DNA from: an uncultured Methylophilaceae bacterium
GTDB lineage: Bacteria; Pseudomonadota; Gammaproteobacteria; Burkholderiales; Methylophilaceae
Reading direction: 5' to 3'
Length of the DNA: 64,000 bases
NCBI GenBank assembly: GCA_903870995.1
Contig: CAIQFD010000056.1
Location: 25,640-89,639, forward strand
The translations under genes were made by a program, and so were the position numbers. Under the pieces are notes generated by a model. That model was not told where the DNA came from. It searched no databases and saw only the letters and a list, made by a program, of their open reading frames with translations. Positions 19,683-29,143 of the stretch are shown here, in pieces. Position 1 is the first letter of the stretch; each line of letters opens with the position of its first letter.

Positions 19683-20570
19683 ATGTATAAATATTTAGAA
19701 GATTTTGTCGGCAATACGCCTTTGGTGAAGTTGAAACGCATCCCAGGCAATACCAGCAACACCATTTTGGTGAAGCTTGAAGGCAACAATCCTGCGGGCT
19801 CTGTTAAAGATCGTCCAGCGCTTTCGATGATTACACGCGCTGAAGCGCGCGGCGATATCAAGCCTGGCGACACGTTAATCGAAGCTACTTCAGGTAATAC
19901 TGGCATTGCTTTGGCAATGGCTGCAGCGATGAAGGGCTACAAAATGCTGTTAGTGATGCCGGAAAACCAAAGTATAGAGCGTCGTCAAACCATGAAAGCG
20001 TTTGGGGCTGAGTTATTGCTCACGCCTAAAGATGGCAGCATGGAGCTGGCACGTGACGTGGCGATGAAACTGCAAGCCGAAGGCGAGGGGATCGTACTCG
20101 ACCAATTCGGAAATGAAGACAACCCCTTGGCACACTATGAAGGCACCGGCCCTGAGATTTGGCGTGACACCGAAGGTAAAGTCACCCACTTTGTTGCTAG
20201 TATGGGCACCACAGGCACGATTATGGGCACTTCGCGCTTCTTAAAAGAACAGAATCCTAATATTCAAATTATTGGTGTTCAGCCAGAAGAAGGTGCGCAA
20301 ATTCCTGGCATACGTAAATGGCCAGAAGCTTATTTGCCAACGATTTACGATGCTAAAAATGTTGATGAATTGATTTATGTGAGCCAAGCGAATGCAGAAA
20401 AAATGACCCGTCGATTGGCAGCTGAAGAGGGTATCTTTGCAGGCATCTCGTCTGGGGGGGGTCTATACGCTGCGCTTCAATTATCTAAACAAGTGGAGAA
20501 CGCAGTCATTGTTTCTATTGTTTGCGATAGGGGTGACCGCTACCTTTCAACTGGGGTTTTCCCAGCATGA
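19683..20570 (+). CDS. cysM: Cysteine synthase B
   Basis: PLP-dependent O-acetylserine sulfhydrylase, making cysteine from sulfide or thiosulfate. The cofactor lysine is Lys42 in GSVKDRPA, the substrate loop is TSGNTG, and the phosphate-binding SSGGG is near the C-terminus. The NPLAHYEGTGPEIWRDT segment points to CysM rather than CysK. Its stop overlaps the next gene by 4 bp. Confidence 0.95.
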   Translation: MYKYLEDFVGNTPLVKLKRIPGNTSNTILVKLEGNNPAGSVKDRPALSMITRAEARGDIKPGDTLIEATSGNTGIALAMAAAMKGYKMLLVMPENQSIERRQTMKAFGAELLLTPKDGSMELARDVAMKLQAEGEGIVLDQFGNEDNPLAHYEGTGPEIWRDTEGKVTHFVASMGTTGTIMGTSRFLKEQNPNIQIIGVQPEEGAQIPGIRKWPEAYLPTIYDAKNVDELIYVSQANAEKMTRRLAAEEGIFAGISSGGGLYAALQLSKQVENAVIVSIVCDRGDRYLSTGVFPA

Positions 20571-21343
20571 TTCCAACCTTAGTCTTTGACATTGAAACCA
20601 TCCCTGATACCGATGGCTTAAAAGGCTTGCTTGGCTTGCCTGCAGAAACTTCTGCTGACGATGTGGCAAAAATTGCCTTTCATCAACGCCGTCAACATAA
20701 TGGCAGCGAGTTTCTACCTTTGCATCAACATCGTGTGGTGGCGATTTCTTGCGTGCTTCGTGAAGCCGATAGTTTTAAAGTGTGGTCTTTAGGCGCACCA
20801 GGCGAACCTGAAGGCCAGCTTATCCAGCGCTTTTTTGATGGTATTGAAAAATACACGCCGAATGTTGTCTCTTGGAATGGCGGTGGTTTCGATTTCCCTG
20901 TTTTGCACTACCGTGGACTCGTCAATGGTGTTCAAGCTCCGCGTTATTGGGATATGGGCGAGGACGACAAAGAGTTTAAGTGGAATAACTACATAAGCCG
21001 CTATCATGCACGTCATACTGATTTAATGGATTTACTCGCGATGTATCAAGGTCGTGCGAATGCGCCTTTGGATGACATGGCACAGTTATGTGGTTTTCCA
21101 GGTAAGTTGGGTATGGATGGTAGCAAGGTGTGGGATGCTTATCAGCAAGGTGAAATTGAAGCGATCCGCAATTACTGTGAGACCGATGTAGTGAATACCT
21201 ATCTGGTTTATCTGCGATTCCAATTCATGCGCGGCCAGCTTAACCAAGTTGCTTATGATCGCGAGATTTCTCTCGTGCGTGACACTTTAAATGCAGATGA
21301 TGCGCCGCACTGGCAAGAGTTTATGGCTGCTTGGAAGTCTTAA
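20567..21343 (+). CDS. Predicted 3'-5' exonuclease, PolB-like family
   Basis: RNase H-fold DEDD exonuclease related to the proofreading domain of family B polymerases, 258 aa. Motif ExoI is FDIETIP at the very N-terminus, ExoII lies around VVSWNGGGFDFPVL, and the third motif is near IRNYCETDVVNTYLV. No polymerase domain is attached. Substrate and role are unproven. The family is common in proteobacteria, and overlap with cysM indicates cotranscription. Confidence 0.9.
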   Translation: MIPTLVFDIETIPDTDGLKGLLGLPAETSADDVAKIAFHQRRQHNGSEFLPLHQHRVVAISCVLREADSFKVWSLGAPGEPEGQLIQRFFDGIEKYTPNVVSWNGGGFDFPVLHYRGLVNGVQAPRYWDMGEDDKEFKWNNYISRYHARHTDLMDLLAMYQGRANAPLDDMAQLCGFPGKLGMDGSKVWDAYQQGEIEAIRNYCETDVVNTYLVYLRFQFMRGQLNQVAYDREISLVRDTLNADDAPHWQEFMAAWKS

Positions 21344-21382
21344 GCATTTTTAATCCCAATTGAGTAGTAAAGTTTATCCGTC

Positions 21383-22723
21383 ATGCGTTCTCGTAAAAAA
21401 TTCAAATCTGAAAATCCTATTGGCACAGCCCTCATCGAATCTCTAGACCAAGAGGGGCGGGGCGTTGCCCATGTTGATGGTAAAGCCATCTTTATTCGCG
21501 GCGCATTGCCTAATGAGACGGTGACTTATCAATCAACACGTATTAAATCTAGTTATGAGTTTGCTGAAACTAAGTCAGTATTAAAGGCCTCAAATTTGCG
21601 TGTTACGCCCAAATGTCCGCACTTCGGCATGTGTGGCGGTTGTGCGCTACAACATTTAGATTTTTCTGCGCAAGTGGCGGCTAAGCAACGTTTGCTGGAA
21701 AATGATTTGCACCACATCGGCAAAGTAAAGCCAGAAAGCCTGCTCCCACCTATTTATGGTCCAGCTTGGGGCTACCGTCATAAAGCACGCTTGCGTGTGA
21801 AGTACGTTGCTAAAAAAGACCGCGTGCTAGTGGGCTTTAATGAAAAATCCACGCCCTTTGTAGCGGATATGAATCGCTGCGAAGTATTACCACCCCGTAT
21901 TTCAGCTTTAATTACACCGCTACAAGAAATGATTGTTCAAATGAGCATTCGTGATGCTATTCCGCAAATCGAATTGGCGGTGGGTGAGCATGCGGTCGTG
22001 TTGGTTTTTCGTGTGATGGAAACGCCAAATGCTAAAGATGAAGCGCTATTTAAAGTTTTTGCGGATGAGTTCGATGTGCAAGTTTGGACACAAACCAAAG
22101 GCCTAGATACCGTGCAACCGTTTTACCCATTAGATGGCCCCAAGCTCAGTTATTCGCTGCCTGAATTTGATTTAACCTATCCGTTTAATCCCACTGAATT
22201 CACGCAGGTTAATCCGCATATTAATCAAGTGATGCTTCGCCGCGCAATGCAGCTACTATCACCGCAAGCGGGCGAAAAGATTGCTGACTTCTTTTGCGGT
22301 TTGGGTAACTTCACCTTGCCGATTGCACGTTCAGGCGCAACGGTACTGGGCATGGAGGGTTTGGAAGTTTTAGTTAAACGTGCGCGTGAAAGTGCAGCGT
22401 TAAATGGTCTCGCTGACCAAGTGGAGTTTACCGAAGCGGATTTATTCGATATGACGCCCGAATTATTGCAAGGCCTAGGCCACTTTGATAAATGGCTGAT
22501 CGACCCGCCACGCGATGGTGCAATGGCTTTGGTTAGCGCTTTGCCTAATGATGCTAGCTTTGGTCCAGAGCGCATGGTGTATGTGTCTTGTAACCCAGCT
22601 ACTTTGGCGCGCGATGCGGGTATTTTGGTGAACGAAAAAGGCTATCGTATGGTCGCCGCTGGTGTGATTAATATGTTCCCACACACTTCGCATGTCGAGT
22701 CTATCGCTTTGTTTGAGCGCTAA
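21383..22723 (+). CDS. rlmD: 23S rRNA (uracil-1939-C5)-methyltransferase
   Basis: RumA-type Fe-S-containing m5U methyltransferase, 446 aa. An N-terminal TRAM domain is followed by cluster ligands [10 protein letters not shown] and a fourth cysteine in NRCEVLP. The SAM site is [12 protein letters not shown], and the catalytic cysteine is in [11 protein letters not shown]. Lysine-rich N-terminus and length agree with RlmD rather than RlmC or TrmA. Confidence 0.95.
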   Translation: MRSRKKFKSENPIGTALIESLDQEGRGVAHVDGKAIFIRGALPNETVTYQSTRIKSSYEFAETKSVLKASNLRVTPKCPHFGMCGGCALQHLDFSAQVAAKQRLLENDLHHIGKVKPESLLPPIYGPAWGYRHKARLRVKYVAKKDRVLVGFNEKSTPFVADMNRCEVLPPRISALITPLQEMIVQMSIRDAIPQIELAVGEHAVVLVFRVMETPNAKDEALFKVFADEFDVQVWTQTKGLDTVQPFYPLDGPKLSYSLPEFDLTYPFNPTEFTQVNPHINQVMLRRAMQLLSPQAGEKIADFFCGLGNFTLPIARSGATVLGMEGLEVLVKRARESAALNGLADQVEFTEADLFDMTPELLQGLGHFDKWLIDPPRDGAMALVSALPNDASFGPERMVYVSCNPATLARDAGILVNEKGYRMVAAGVINMFPHTSHVESIALFER

Positions 22724-22731
22724 ACGACGCC

Positions 22732-24177
22732 ATGTTTAAATTTTGTTGTTGCTTGTTTTGTTTGCTCAGCAGCCTAACGGCTTGTCATCAGCAAGAAGCA
22801 AATCAACGACAAGACATTCGTTTTGCAGTCGCACAAGCACCGATCAATCTAGATCCACGCTACGCTACCGATGCCGCATCGGCACGTGTTAATCGCTTGT
22901 TATATCGTTCATTGGTTGGTTTTGATGCCAGTTCAAAGCCAGTGGCTGATTTGGCGACTTGGCAGGTGATTAGCCCGACTCAATATCGTTTTAAATTGGG
23001 TGAGGCCGGGCGAAAATTTCATGATGGCAGTCAATTATCAACCAAAGACGTAAAAGCGACGTATGAGTCCTTGCTTGCATTAAAAGACTCTCCACTTTCG
23101 GCTGAGTTTACCAATATTCGTCGCATCGAAACATTAGATGGCGCACGCCTAGATATTTACTTGAAAGCGGCCGATAGCGCTTTCCCAGCTAAGCTTGTCA
23201 TCGGTATATTGCCTGCAAGTCAGATTGCAACCGGGCGAGATTTTAGCCACCATCCATTAGGTAGCGGGGCGTTGGCGTTTGTGCGTTGGACAAACACATT
23301 GGAATTAAAGCGAGTGGTCGATAGCCAAGCGATTACGTTGTTAGAAGTGAAAGATCCCACGGTACGCATCCTTAAGCTGATGCGTGGTGAAGTGGATATT
23401 TTGCAAGGCGACTTGCCACCAGAGTTAGTGCGTTACCTCAAAGGCCAGCCGAATATCAAAGTAAGCGAAAGCAATGGCGCTAATTTCTCTTACCTAGGTT
23501 TTAACTTGCAAGATAAAACGCTGGCAAATTTGAAAGTGCGACAAGCAGTTGCCCACGCGATTAATCGACCAGAGATTATTCAGCAAGCTTTAGTTGGCGG
23601 CACCCGAGAGGCTGGCGCAATCTTACCTCCTGAGCATTGGGCGGGAAATCCCACACTCAAGCCTTATGCATATAACCCAGCGCTCTCTAAAAAGCTTCTA
23701 AAAGAAGCGGGGGTGCAACTGCCGCTTCATCTCGTTTATAAAACATCTACTGATGCACAGCGTGTGCGTCTCGCTACGATTATGCAAGCGCAAATGGCTG
23801 AGGCGGGCATTGCGCTTGAGATTAAAAGCTTAGATTGGGGCACATTTTTTGAGGATGTGAAACAAGGGCATTTTCAATTATTCGGGCTCACTTGGGTCGG
23901 TATTAACACCCCTGATATTTACGCAAAAGCATTTGGCTCAGATAATGCCCCGCCTAAAGGTTTTAATCGTGGGCGTTTTAGTGATGCTCAGCTTGATGCA
24001 TTGTTAGCCAAGCAGGATTGGAAAGCCGCCACGAACTTTATTCATCAGCAATTGCCTTACGTACCGCTATGGTATGAAGGTCAGTTCGCGGCTACGCAAG
24101 TTGGTATGAGTGAGTATGCGCCAAAAACTGATGGTAATTGGGATGATTTGGCGACAGTCGTTCGTCAGTCACACTAA
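22732..24177 (+). CDS. Orphan ABC-type oligopeptide/nickel-class substrate-binding lipoprotein
   Basis: Family 5 extracellular solute-binding protein (DppA/OppA/NikA class), 481 aa. The N-terminus ends in a lipobox (LTACHQQ), predicting a lipid-anchored periplasmic receptor. Typical segments are AQAPINLDPRYATDAAS, a RKFHDGSQLSTKDVKATYE motif and the late VRQAVAHAINRPEII. No permease or ATPase gene is nearby, so it must work with a distant transporter or alone. It starts 8 bp after rlmD. Confidence 0.9.
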   Translation: MFKFCCCLFCLLSSLTACHQQEANQRQDIRFAVAQAPINLDPRYATDAASARVNRLLYRSLVGFDASSKPVADLATWQVISPTQYRFKLGEAGRKFHDGSQLSTKDVKATYESLLALKDSPLSAEFTNIRRIETLDGARLDIYLKAADSAFPAKLVIGILPASQIATGRDFSHHPLGSGALAFVRWTNTLELKRVVDSQAITLLEVKDPTVRILKLMRGEVDILQGDLPPELVRYLKGQPNIKVSESNGANFSYLGFNLQDKTLANLKVRQAVAHAINRPEIIQQALVGGTREAGAILPPEHWAGNPTLKPYAYNPALSKKLLKEAGVQLPLHLVYKTSTDAQRVRLATIMQAQMAEAGIALEIKSLDWGTFFEDVKQGHFQLFGLTWVGINTPDIYAKAFGSDNAPPKGFNRGRFSDAQLDALLAKQDWKAATNFIHQQLPYVPLWYEGQFAATQVGMSEYAPKTDGNWDDLATVVRQSH

Positions 24178-24217
24178 ATTTTATAAAATAGGCATTCCAG
24201 AGTAAAATACTCAACTT

Positions 24218-26395
24218 ATGCAAATCAACACGATTCCCACAGTAAAACCTATCAATCAGTATCGTCCATATTGGGCTAAGCGTTTCGGCACGTCTAAAAT
24301 GTTGCCGATGTCGCGCGAGGAGATGGATGATTTGGGTTGGGACAGTTGCGACATTATTTTGGTCACTGGCGATGCGTATATCGACCATCCTAGCTTTGGC
24401 ATGGCATTAGTCGGTCGTCTGCTTGAGTCGCAAGGTTTTCGCGTAGGGATTATTGCCCAGCCTGATTGGTCAGATGCTGAGGCGTTTAAGTTGTTGGGTA
24501 AGCCCAATCTCTACTTTGGGATTACGGCGGGCAATATGGATAGCATGGTGAATCGCTATACCGCAGACCGCAAGATACGTTCAGACGATGCTTACACGCC
24601 AGATGCGGCAGCAGGCAAGCGTCCAGACCGTGCTGTTTTGGTTTATTCACAACGCTGTCGCGAAGCCTTTTCTGATGTGCCTTTGGTGATTGGTAGTATC
24701 GAAGCTAGTTTGCGCCGTATCGCGCATTATGATTATTGGTCTGACAAAGTACGCCGTTCAGTATTGGTAGATTCTAAAGCCGATATTTTGTTATACGGCA
24801 ACGCTGAGCGTGCCTTGATTGAACTTAGCCATCGCTTGGGTAAAGGCGAAAATGTCGCTGACATTACCGATATTCGGGGCACTGCTTTCTTGCGTAAAAA
24901 AATCCCAGAAGGTTGGCAAGAAGTAGCTTCTACCAATCTAGACCGTCCCGGCAAAGTGGAAGCGCCGATTGATCCTTATGAAATGAAAATGGGCGCAGGC
25001 ACTAGCTGTGAGACTGAGGCTAAAAAAGATGAGCCTGCCTTACCTGAAGGCACGCAAGCGGTGCAAATCGTTCGCAAACCTAAAGCAGATCGTGCCTTTC
25101 AAGTCGTGCGTTTGCCAAGTTATGAAGAGGTGGCAAAAGACCCTGTGCTGTACGCGCATGCTTCTCGAGTACTGCATTTAGAAGCTAATCCTGGTAATGC
25201 GCGTGCATTGATTCAAAAGCACGGTGACCGTGAGGTATGGCTTAATGCGCCACCGATTCCGCTCACCACTAAAGAGATGGATTACGTTTACGATTTGCCT
25301 TATGCACGCAAGCCACATCCCGCTTATGGCGATGCCAAAATACCTGCTTGGGAGATGATTCGCTTCTCAGTGAATATCATGCGCGGCTGTTTCGGCGGCT
25401 GTACTTTCTGTTCGATTACCGAGCATGAAGGCCGCATTATTCAAAGCCGCTCTGAAGAAAGTATTTTGAAAGAAGTGGAAGAAATCCGCGATAAGGTCGA
25501 TGGCTTTACTGGCGTGATTTCAGACCTTGGTGGGCCCACTGCCAATATGTATCGCATGGCGTGTAAGTCGCCTGAGATTGAAAAATCATGCCGTAAGCTT
25601 TCATGCGTTTATCCTGGAATTTGTGAAAATCTCAATACCGACCACTCGGCCTTGATTCAGCTTTATCGCAAAGCACGTAATCTCAAGGGCATTAAGAAGA
25701 TTCTTGTGGGATCTGGCCTTAGATATGACTTGGCTGTGACTTCGCCTGAGTATGTCAAAGAATTGGTGCAAAATCATGTGGGCGGCTATTTGAAGATTGC
25801 GCCTGAGCATTCTGAAGAGAACGTGCTTTCTAAAATGATGAAGCCAGGCATGGGCGCTTACGATAAGTTTAAAGAGATGTTTGAGCGCTTCTCAAAAGAG
25901 GCAGGCAAGCAACAATATTTGATTCCTTACTTCATCGCAGCGCATCCTGGCACGACCGATGAAGATATGCTTAACCTTGCGCTTTGGCTTAAGAAATATG
26001 ATTTTAGGTTAGACCAAGTACAAACCTTTACGCCAACCCCAATGGCAATGGCAACAGCCATGTACCACTCAGGTAAAAATCCGTTGCGTAAAGTGACGGA
26101 TGACAGCGAAGAGGTGCCTATTCCTAAAGCAGGTGGCGTGCGCCGTTTGCACAAAGCATTTATTCGTTACCACGACCCAAAGAATTGGCCACTCTTACGT
26201 GAGGCGCTTAAAAATATGGGGCGTGCTGATTTGATTGGCAATGGCAAACATTGCTTAATTCCTGCATGGCAACCGCTTGATAAAACGCCGCCACGCCCTG
26301 TGCAAGTGGCGAGTAAAAAACGCCCAGCGCCATCACCTGCGGCAGTTAAAGGTAAGAAGCTCGAAATAGGAAAACCGTTCCGACGTTCTCGTTAA
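24218..26395 (+). CDS. YgiQ family radical SAM protein
   Basis: Large radical-SAM enzyme of unknown substrate, 725 aa. The N-terminal domain resembles B12-binding-like folds ([23 protein letters not shown]). The cluster motif CFGGCTFCS (Cx3Cx2C) sits in the middle, and a TIM-barrel SAM domain and the YgiQ-specific C-terminal extension ([14 protein letters not shown]) follow. Related proteins are conserved in many bacteria but have no agreed reaction. Confidence 0.93.
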   Translation: MQINTIPTVKPINQYRPYWAKRFGTSKMLPMSREEMDDLGWDSCDIILVTGDAYIDHPSFGMALVGRLLESQGFRVGIIAQPDWSDAEAFKLLGKPNLYFGITAGNMDSMVNRYTADRKIRSDDAYTPDAAAGKRPDRAVLVYSQRCREAFSDVPLVIGSIEASLRRIAHYDYWSDKVRRSVLVDSKADILLYGNAERALIELSHRLGKGENVADITDIRGTAFLRKKIPEGWQEVASTNLDRPGKVEAPIDPYEMKMGAGTSCETEAKKDEPALPEGTQAVQIVRKPKADRAFQVVRLPSYEEVAKDPVLYAHASRVLHLEANPGNARALIQKHGDREVWLNAPPIPLTTKEMDYVYDLPYARKPHPAYGDAKIPAWEMIRFSVNIMRGCFGGCTFCSITEHEGRIIQSRSEESILKEVEEIRDKVDGFTGVISDLGGPTANMYRMACKSPEIEKSCRKLSCVYPGICENLNTDHSALIQLYRKARNLKGIKKILVGSGLRYDLAVTSPEYVKELVQNHVGGYLKIAPEHSEENVLSKMMKPGMGAYDKFKEMFERFSKEAGKQQYLIPYFIAAHPGTTDEDMLNLALWLKKYDFRLDQVQTFTPTPMAMATAMYHSGKNPLRKVTDDSEEVPIPKAGGVRRLHKAFIRYHDPKNWPLLREALKNMGRADLIGNGKHCLIPAWQPLDKTPPRPVQVASKKRPAPSPAAVKGKKLEIGKPFRRSR

Positions 26396-26460
26396 GCTTG
26401 ATTGAACCGCTGAGCATGTTGTCTGTCTGACTTTTACATTTCATGATTGAGGACTTTCCC

Positions 26461-27315
26461 GTGCGTTCATTTTTCTCTAAATTCTCATTGGCTTTCATTC
26501 TATTTGTTAGCGCTCAAATCGCCTTGGCAGCTGACAATGGCTTACTTTGGAAGATTGAAGCGCCTAGCGGAAAAGTCAGTTATTTACTTGGCACCATGCA
26601 TACCGATGATCAACGGGTGACTGAGTTTTCGCCCAAAATCATCGAGGCTTTTAATCAAAGCGAAGCCTTTATGATGGAGACGCTGCCGCCGCGTGACCCC
26701 TCTATTTTTATGATGAAGCAGGGCACGGTAGCTGAGATGCTCACAGAAAAAGAATTCGACCAGGTGCGTGAATTAGCAGATTTTCATTCGATGCATATCG
26801 AAGCTGCCATGCACATGAAGCCTTGGCTACTCGCTGTCATTTTTGATTTGCCTAAACCTAAAGCGCTTTACTCAATGGATGAATTATTGATGGCAAAAGC
26901 CGAAGAGCAATTCAAGAGAATTGTCGGATTGGAAAAAACGCGTGAGCATTTTTCAGTGCTTGATAGCGTGAGCATGGATGATCAAATGGTGATGCTACGT
27001 GCTGTGCTCAAGCGCAGCCAAAAAACAAAAGAGCGTGATTATGAAAAGCTTCTTAAGACTTATCAGTCTGGGGATTTGAAGAAAATTATCGATCTGGATG
27101 ACAAGATTACAGGCGGCATGTTGCCTAAAGCTGTTTGGGAAAATATGCGGGTTAAACTAATTGATGAGCGCAATGCTGGCATGGCTGAAGGCTTGGTGTC
27201 TGAGGCAAAAGATAAAGCCGTGTTTGCAGCGGTGGGTGCATCGCACTTGGCAGGTGAGGGCGGCATATTAGCTCGATTACGTGGTGCTGGGTTTGCGGTA
27301 ACGCCAGTCAAATAA
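26461..27315 (+). CDS. TraB/GumN family protein, secreted
   Basis: About 284-aa exported protein of the TraB/PrgY/GumN family, a Tiki-like putative metalloprotease fold. The N-terminal motif GTMHTDDQ and the C-terminal AAVGASHLAGEGGILARLRGAGF are diagnostic. I prefer GTG 26461 over the ATG at 26443 because GAGGA lies 7 bp before it and the result begins with a clean Sec signal (MRSFFSKFSLAFILFVSAQIA). Function in bacteria is not established. It converges with the AbiEii-like gene. Confidence 0.88.
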   Translation: MRSFFSKFSLAFILFVSAQIALAADNGLLWKIEAPSGKVSYLLGTMHTDDQRVTEFSPKIIEAFNQSEAFMMETLPPRDPSIFMMKQGTVAEMLTEKEFDQVRELADFHSMHIEAAMHMKPWLLAVIFDLPKPKALYSMDELLMAKAEEQFKRIVGLEKTREHFSVLDSVSMDDQMVMLRAVLKRSQKTKERDYEKLLKTYQSGDLKKIIDLDDKITGGMLPKAVWENMRVKLIDERNAGMAEGLVSEAKDKAVFAAVGASHLAGEGGILARLRGAGFAVTPVK

Positions 27316-27333
27316 GGCTGAAAATATTATTTC

Positions 27334-28077
27334 TTAGTCTGCAGTTGATGTGCCTAAAATTTCTGTTGCAACATCCTGTTCGTACTTTGCAATTTGCTCA
27401 GCAAAATATTGGTAAATGTCTTGAATGTTGGTTTTTAAATCAATAGATTCAAAACCTTCATCGTTACCATCTAAAGGGACATTGCCAAGTAAGACTTCTT
27501 TTGCGTATTCACGGCTGTATGATACATCGGCAAGTTCTCCAGCCTCTAATATGTCTCGAACTGTTTTAGCACGCGTTTGCAGCATGATCATCAGATCAAA
27601 TAAATCTCTAGACCGGATGCGTTGTGATATTAGCCAAGACTTCATCTCAAATATTGCTTCAAAAGACATGATATTGAAAGCTGTGAGCGAATCCTGCACT
27701 TTACTCATTTTCGAAAAATGTAGATAAGGTGCATCATTCCTTGAAAAAAAAGTAAGCTTTACGCCATCGACAACATAATCTCGTGATATTGACAGCAAGT
27801 CTTGGCCGTTAATTTTAGCTTGAGTGATTTTCCAAGCGGGTGTTGCTAATTGGACATTACTTCCAGTTGTTCTAAGAGAATCAACAATCTGATCTATTTG
27901 ACTTCCAGACATTTTTTCCGCGGGAACCCAGAAATCTAAATCCTCACTTAATCGATGACCTATTTGGATGGATAGGGCAGTGCCACCTATGAGAGTGAAG
28001 TTAGCCATTAAATCTATCTTGGCTAACTTACTAAAAATCTTAGCTGTGCGATCTGGGGCGAATGTTAAATCAAGCAA
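27334..28077 (-). CDS. AbiEii/AbiGii-type nucleotidyltransferase, putative toxin
   Basis: A 247-aa member of the nucleotidyltransferase fold used by AbiE/MenT-type toxins, which modify tRNA or other acceptors. The active-site pattern is GGTALS (residues 31-36) followed by SEDLDF (44-49), and the C-terminal RSRDLFDLMIML matches the family's helical motif. It overlaps the upstream XRE gene by 8 bp, so the pair forms one operon. Codon choice and base composition look more AT-rich than the flanking housekeeping genes. Toxicity is inferred and not shown. Confidence 0.85.
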   Translation of the reverse strand: MLDLTFAPDRTAKIFSKLAKIDLMANFTLIGGTALSIQIGHRLSEDLDFWVPAEKMSGSQIDQIVDSLRTTGSNVQLATPAWKITQAKINGQDLLSISRDYVVDGVKLTFFSRNDAPYLHFSKMSKVQDSLTAFNIMSFEAIFEMKSWLISQRIRSRDLFDLMIMLQTRAKTVRDILEAGELADVSYSREYAKEVLLGNVPLDGNDEGFESIDLKTNIQDIYQYFAEQIAKYEQDVATEILGTSTAD

Positions 28078-28540
28078 CTTTTGCTGCCTTTGAAATGTTG
28101 TTCATCATTCTATTTAAGCTGTTACTTGCAGCAGGATTTTTTTGGATAAAGCTTTGGACTCTAGCTAGCAGGATACTTTCCCCATAAGCCGCGTAGATGC
28201 GAACAATGTCTTCAAAAATTCCTCGTTCTATGACGCGATCAATGAGTACTTCATCTTTAAGTGAAGAGTTGCTCCAATCGTAAGGAAATGAAAGGCGCAA
28301 CGTTTGAGATTTTCTTGTACTTGTTATAATTTCTAGAGGGTTGAGTTGGCTTTGAATGCTGTCAGCACAATGCACAATTTCCATTAGTCTGTTGACGCCT
28401 ATTTCTTTGATTGAACCATTCTCTATGGCGCTAATTGTTGCACGTGAGACGCCGGCGCGCTCTGCAAACTCAGCCTGTGTAATGTCACTGGCAGTTCGGA
28501 TACGCCGGATTTTATTGCCGATAGTGACTAGGTTAATCAT
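28070..28540 (-). CDS. XRE-type helix-turn-helix regulator, putative antitoxin
   Basis: A 156-aa protein with an N-terminal XRE/Cro-type HTH (residues 8-60, core TQAEFAERAGVSRATISAIENG) and a C-terminal domain containing the FPYDWSNSSLKDEVLI stretch. In my reading this type of C-terminus often accompanies AbiEii-like partners. It is unlike the winged-helix AbiEi antitoxin. The gene starts right at a predicted transcription start behind a perfect palindrome, so it probably represses its own operon. Confidence 0.87.
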   Translation of the reverse strand: MINLVTIGNKIRRIRTASDITQAEFAERAGVSRATISAIENGSIKEIGVNRLMEIVHCADSIQSQLNPLEIITSTRKSQTLRLSFPYDWSNSSLKDEVLIDRVIERGIFEDIVRIYAAYGESILLARVQSFIQKNPAASNSLNRMMNNISKAAKVA

Positions 28541-28546
28541 GGGGTG

Positions 28547-28575
28547 ATTTTATTTAGCCCAAGGGTTAATGTCAA
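28547..28575 (-). promoter_or_regulatory. Promoter of the XRE/AbiEii operon
   Basis: Read on the minus strand: TTGACA (28575-28570), a 17-bp spacer and TAAAAT (28552-28547). The -35 hexamer lies inside the palindrome. The expected +1 falls on or beside the A of the antitoxin ATG at 28540, which would give a leaderless mRNA. No Shine-Dalgarno sequence precedes that ATG. Confidence 0.65.
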
Positions 28576-28596
28576 ATATATTTGACATTAACCCTT
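28561..28596. repeat. Perfect 36-bp palindrome, putative operator
   Basis: AAGGGTTAATGTCAAATA is followed at once by its exact reverse complement. It overlaps the -35 region of the antitoxin-toxin operon, the typical place for an XRE autorepressor to bind. On RNA it could also fold into a hairpin, but there is no T tract, so a terminator is less likely. Confidence 0.85.
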
Positions 28597-28616
28597 AAGG
28601 CCATCAGAGCTGTTTG

Positions 28617-29126
28617 TTATTGATTTGGATAAATCAATTTGTCCGTTTCAAATCCTAGTTCTTTGGCTTTCGCAATTAATTGCTGTTTCACAATGTAAGA
28701 CATTTGAGGCGTGCGAGAGAGTATCCATAGGTAATCTTTGCCACCAGTCACTAGTGCATAGCTGTATGCAGTTTTATCTAACTCAATAATGTTATAAGCC
28801 CCATAAAACGGTCCAAAAAACGACACTTTCAATCTGCCAACATCAGGTGTTTCGACAAAATAAGCTTTGCCGATGGCTTCATTCCACTTTTGCTTCTTGG
28901 TGTCAAAGCCACGATTGAGTACTTTTAAACCGCCATCTTCGCGCAAGCTGTAGGTGGCATTGACCTTATCTAAGCCACGTTCAAAGCTATGATCTAGCCG
29001 CGCGATTTCATACCAGGTACCTAGATATTTATCAGTCTCAAAGCCTGTTACTGCCTTGTAGTTGGCATCATCACCCGTACACGCAAGTAAAGCCAAACAA
29101 AGTAATAAAGTGAGTTTTTTAAACAT
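28617..29126 (-). CDS. blc: Bacterial lipocalin (Blc-like), lipoprotein
   Basis: Outer-membrane-type lipocalin of 169 aa with a lipobox near the N-terminus (LALLACTGDD). The lipocalin signature GTWYEIARLDHSFERGL and the closing YLWILSRTPQM segment are clear. By family it binds lysophospholipids or fatty acids and is linked to envelope stress. It follows rhlE on the same strand with a 17-bp gap. Confidence 0.93.
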   Translation of the reverse strand: MFKKLTLLLCLALLACTGDDANYKAVTGFETDKYLGTWYEIARLDHSFERGLDKVNATYSLREDGGLKVLNRGFDTKKQKWNEAIGKAYFVETPDVGRLKVSFFGPFYGAYNIIELDKTAYSYALVTGGKDYLWILSRTPQMSYIVKQQLIAKAKELGFETDKLIYPNQ

Positions 29127-29143
29127 GAGATTTCCTTTTGCAA

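Noticed and set aside
28561-28596. 36-bp palindrome as a transcription terminator
   Set aside because: No T tract on either side and no gene ends into it; its overlap with a -35 hexamer fits an operator better.
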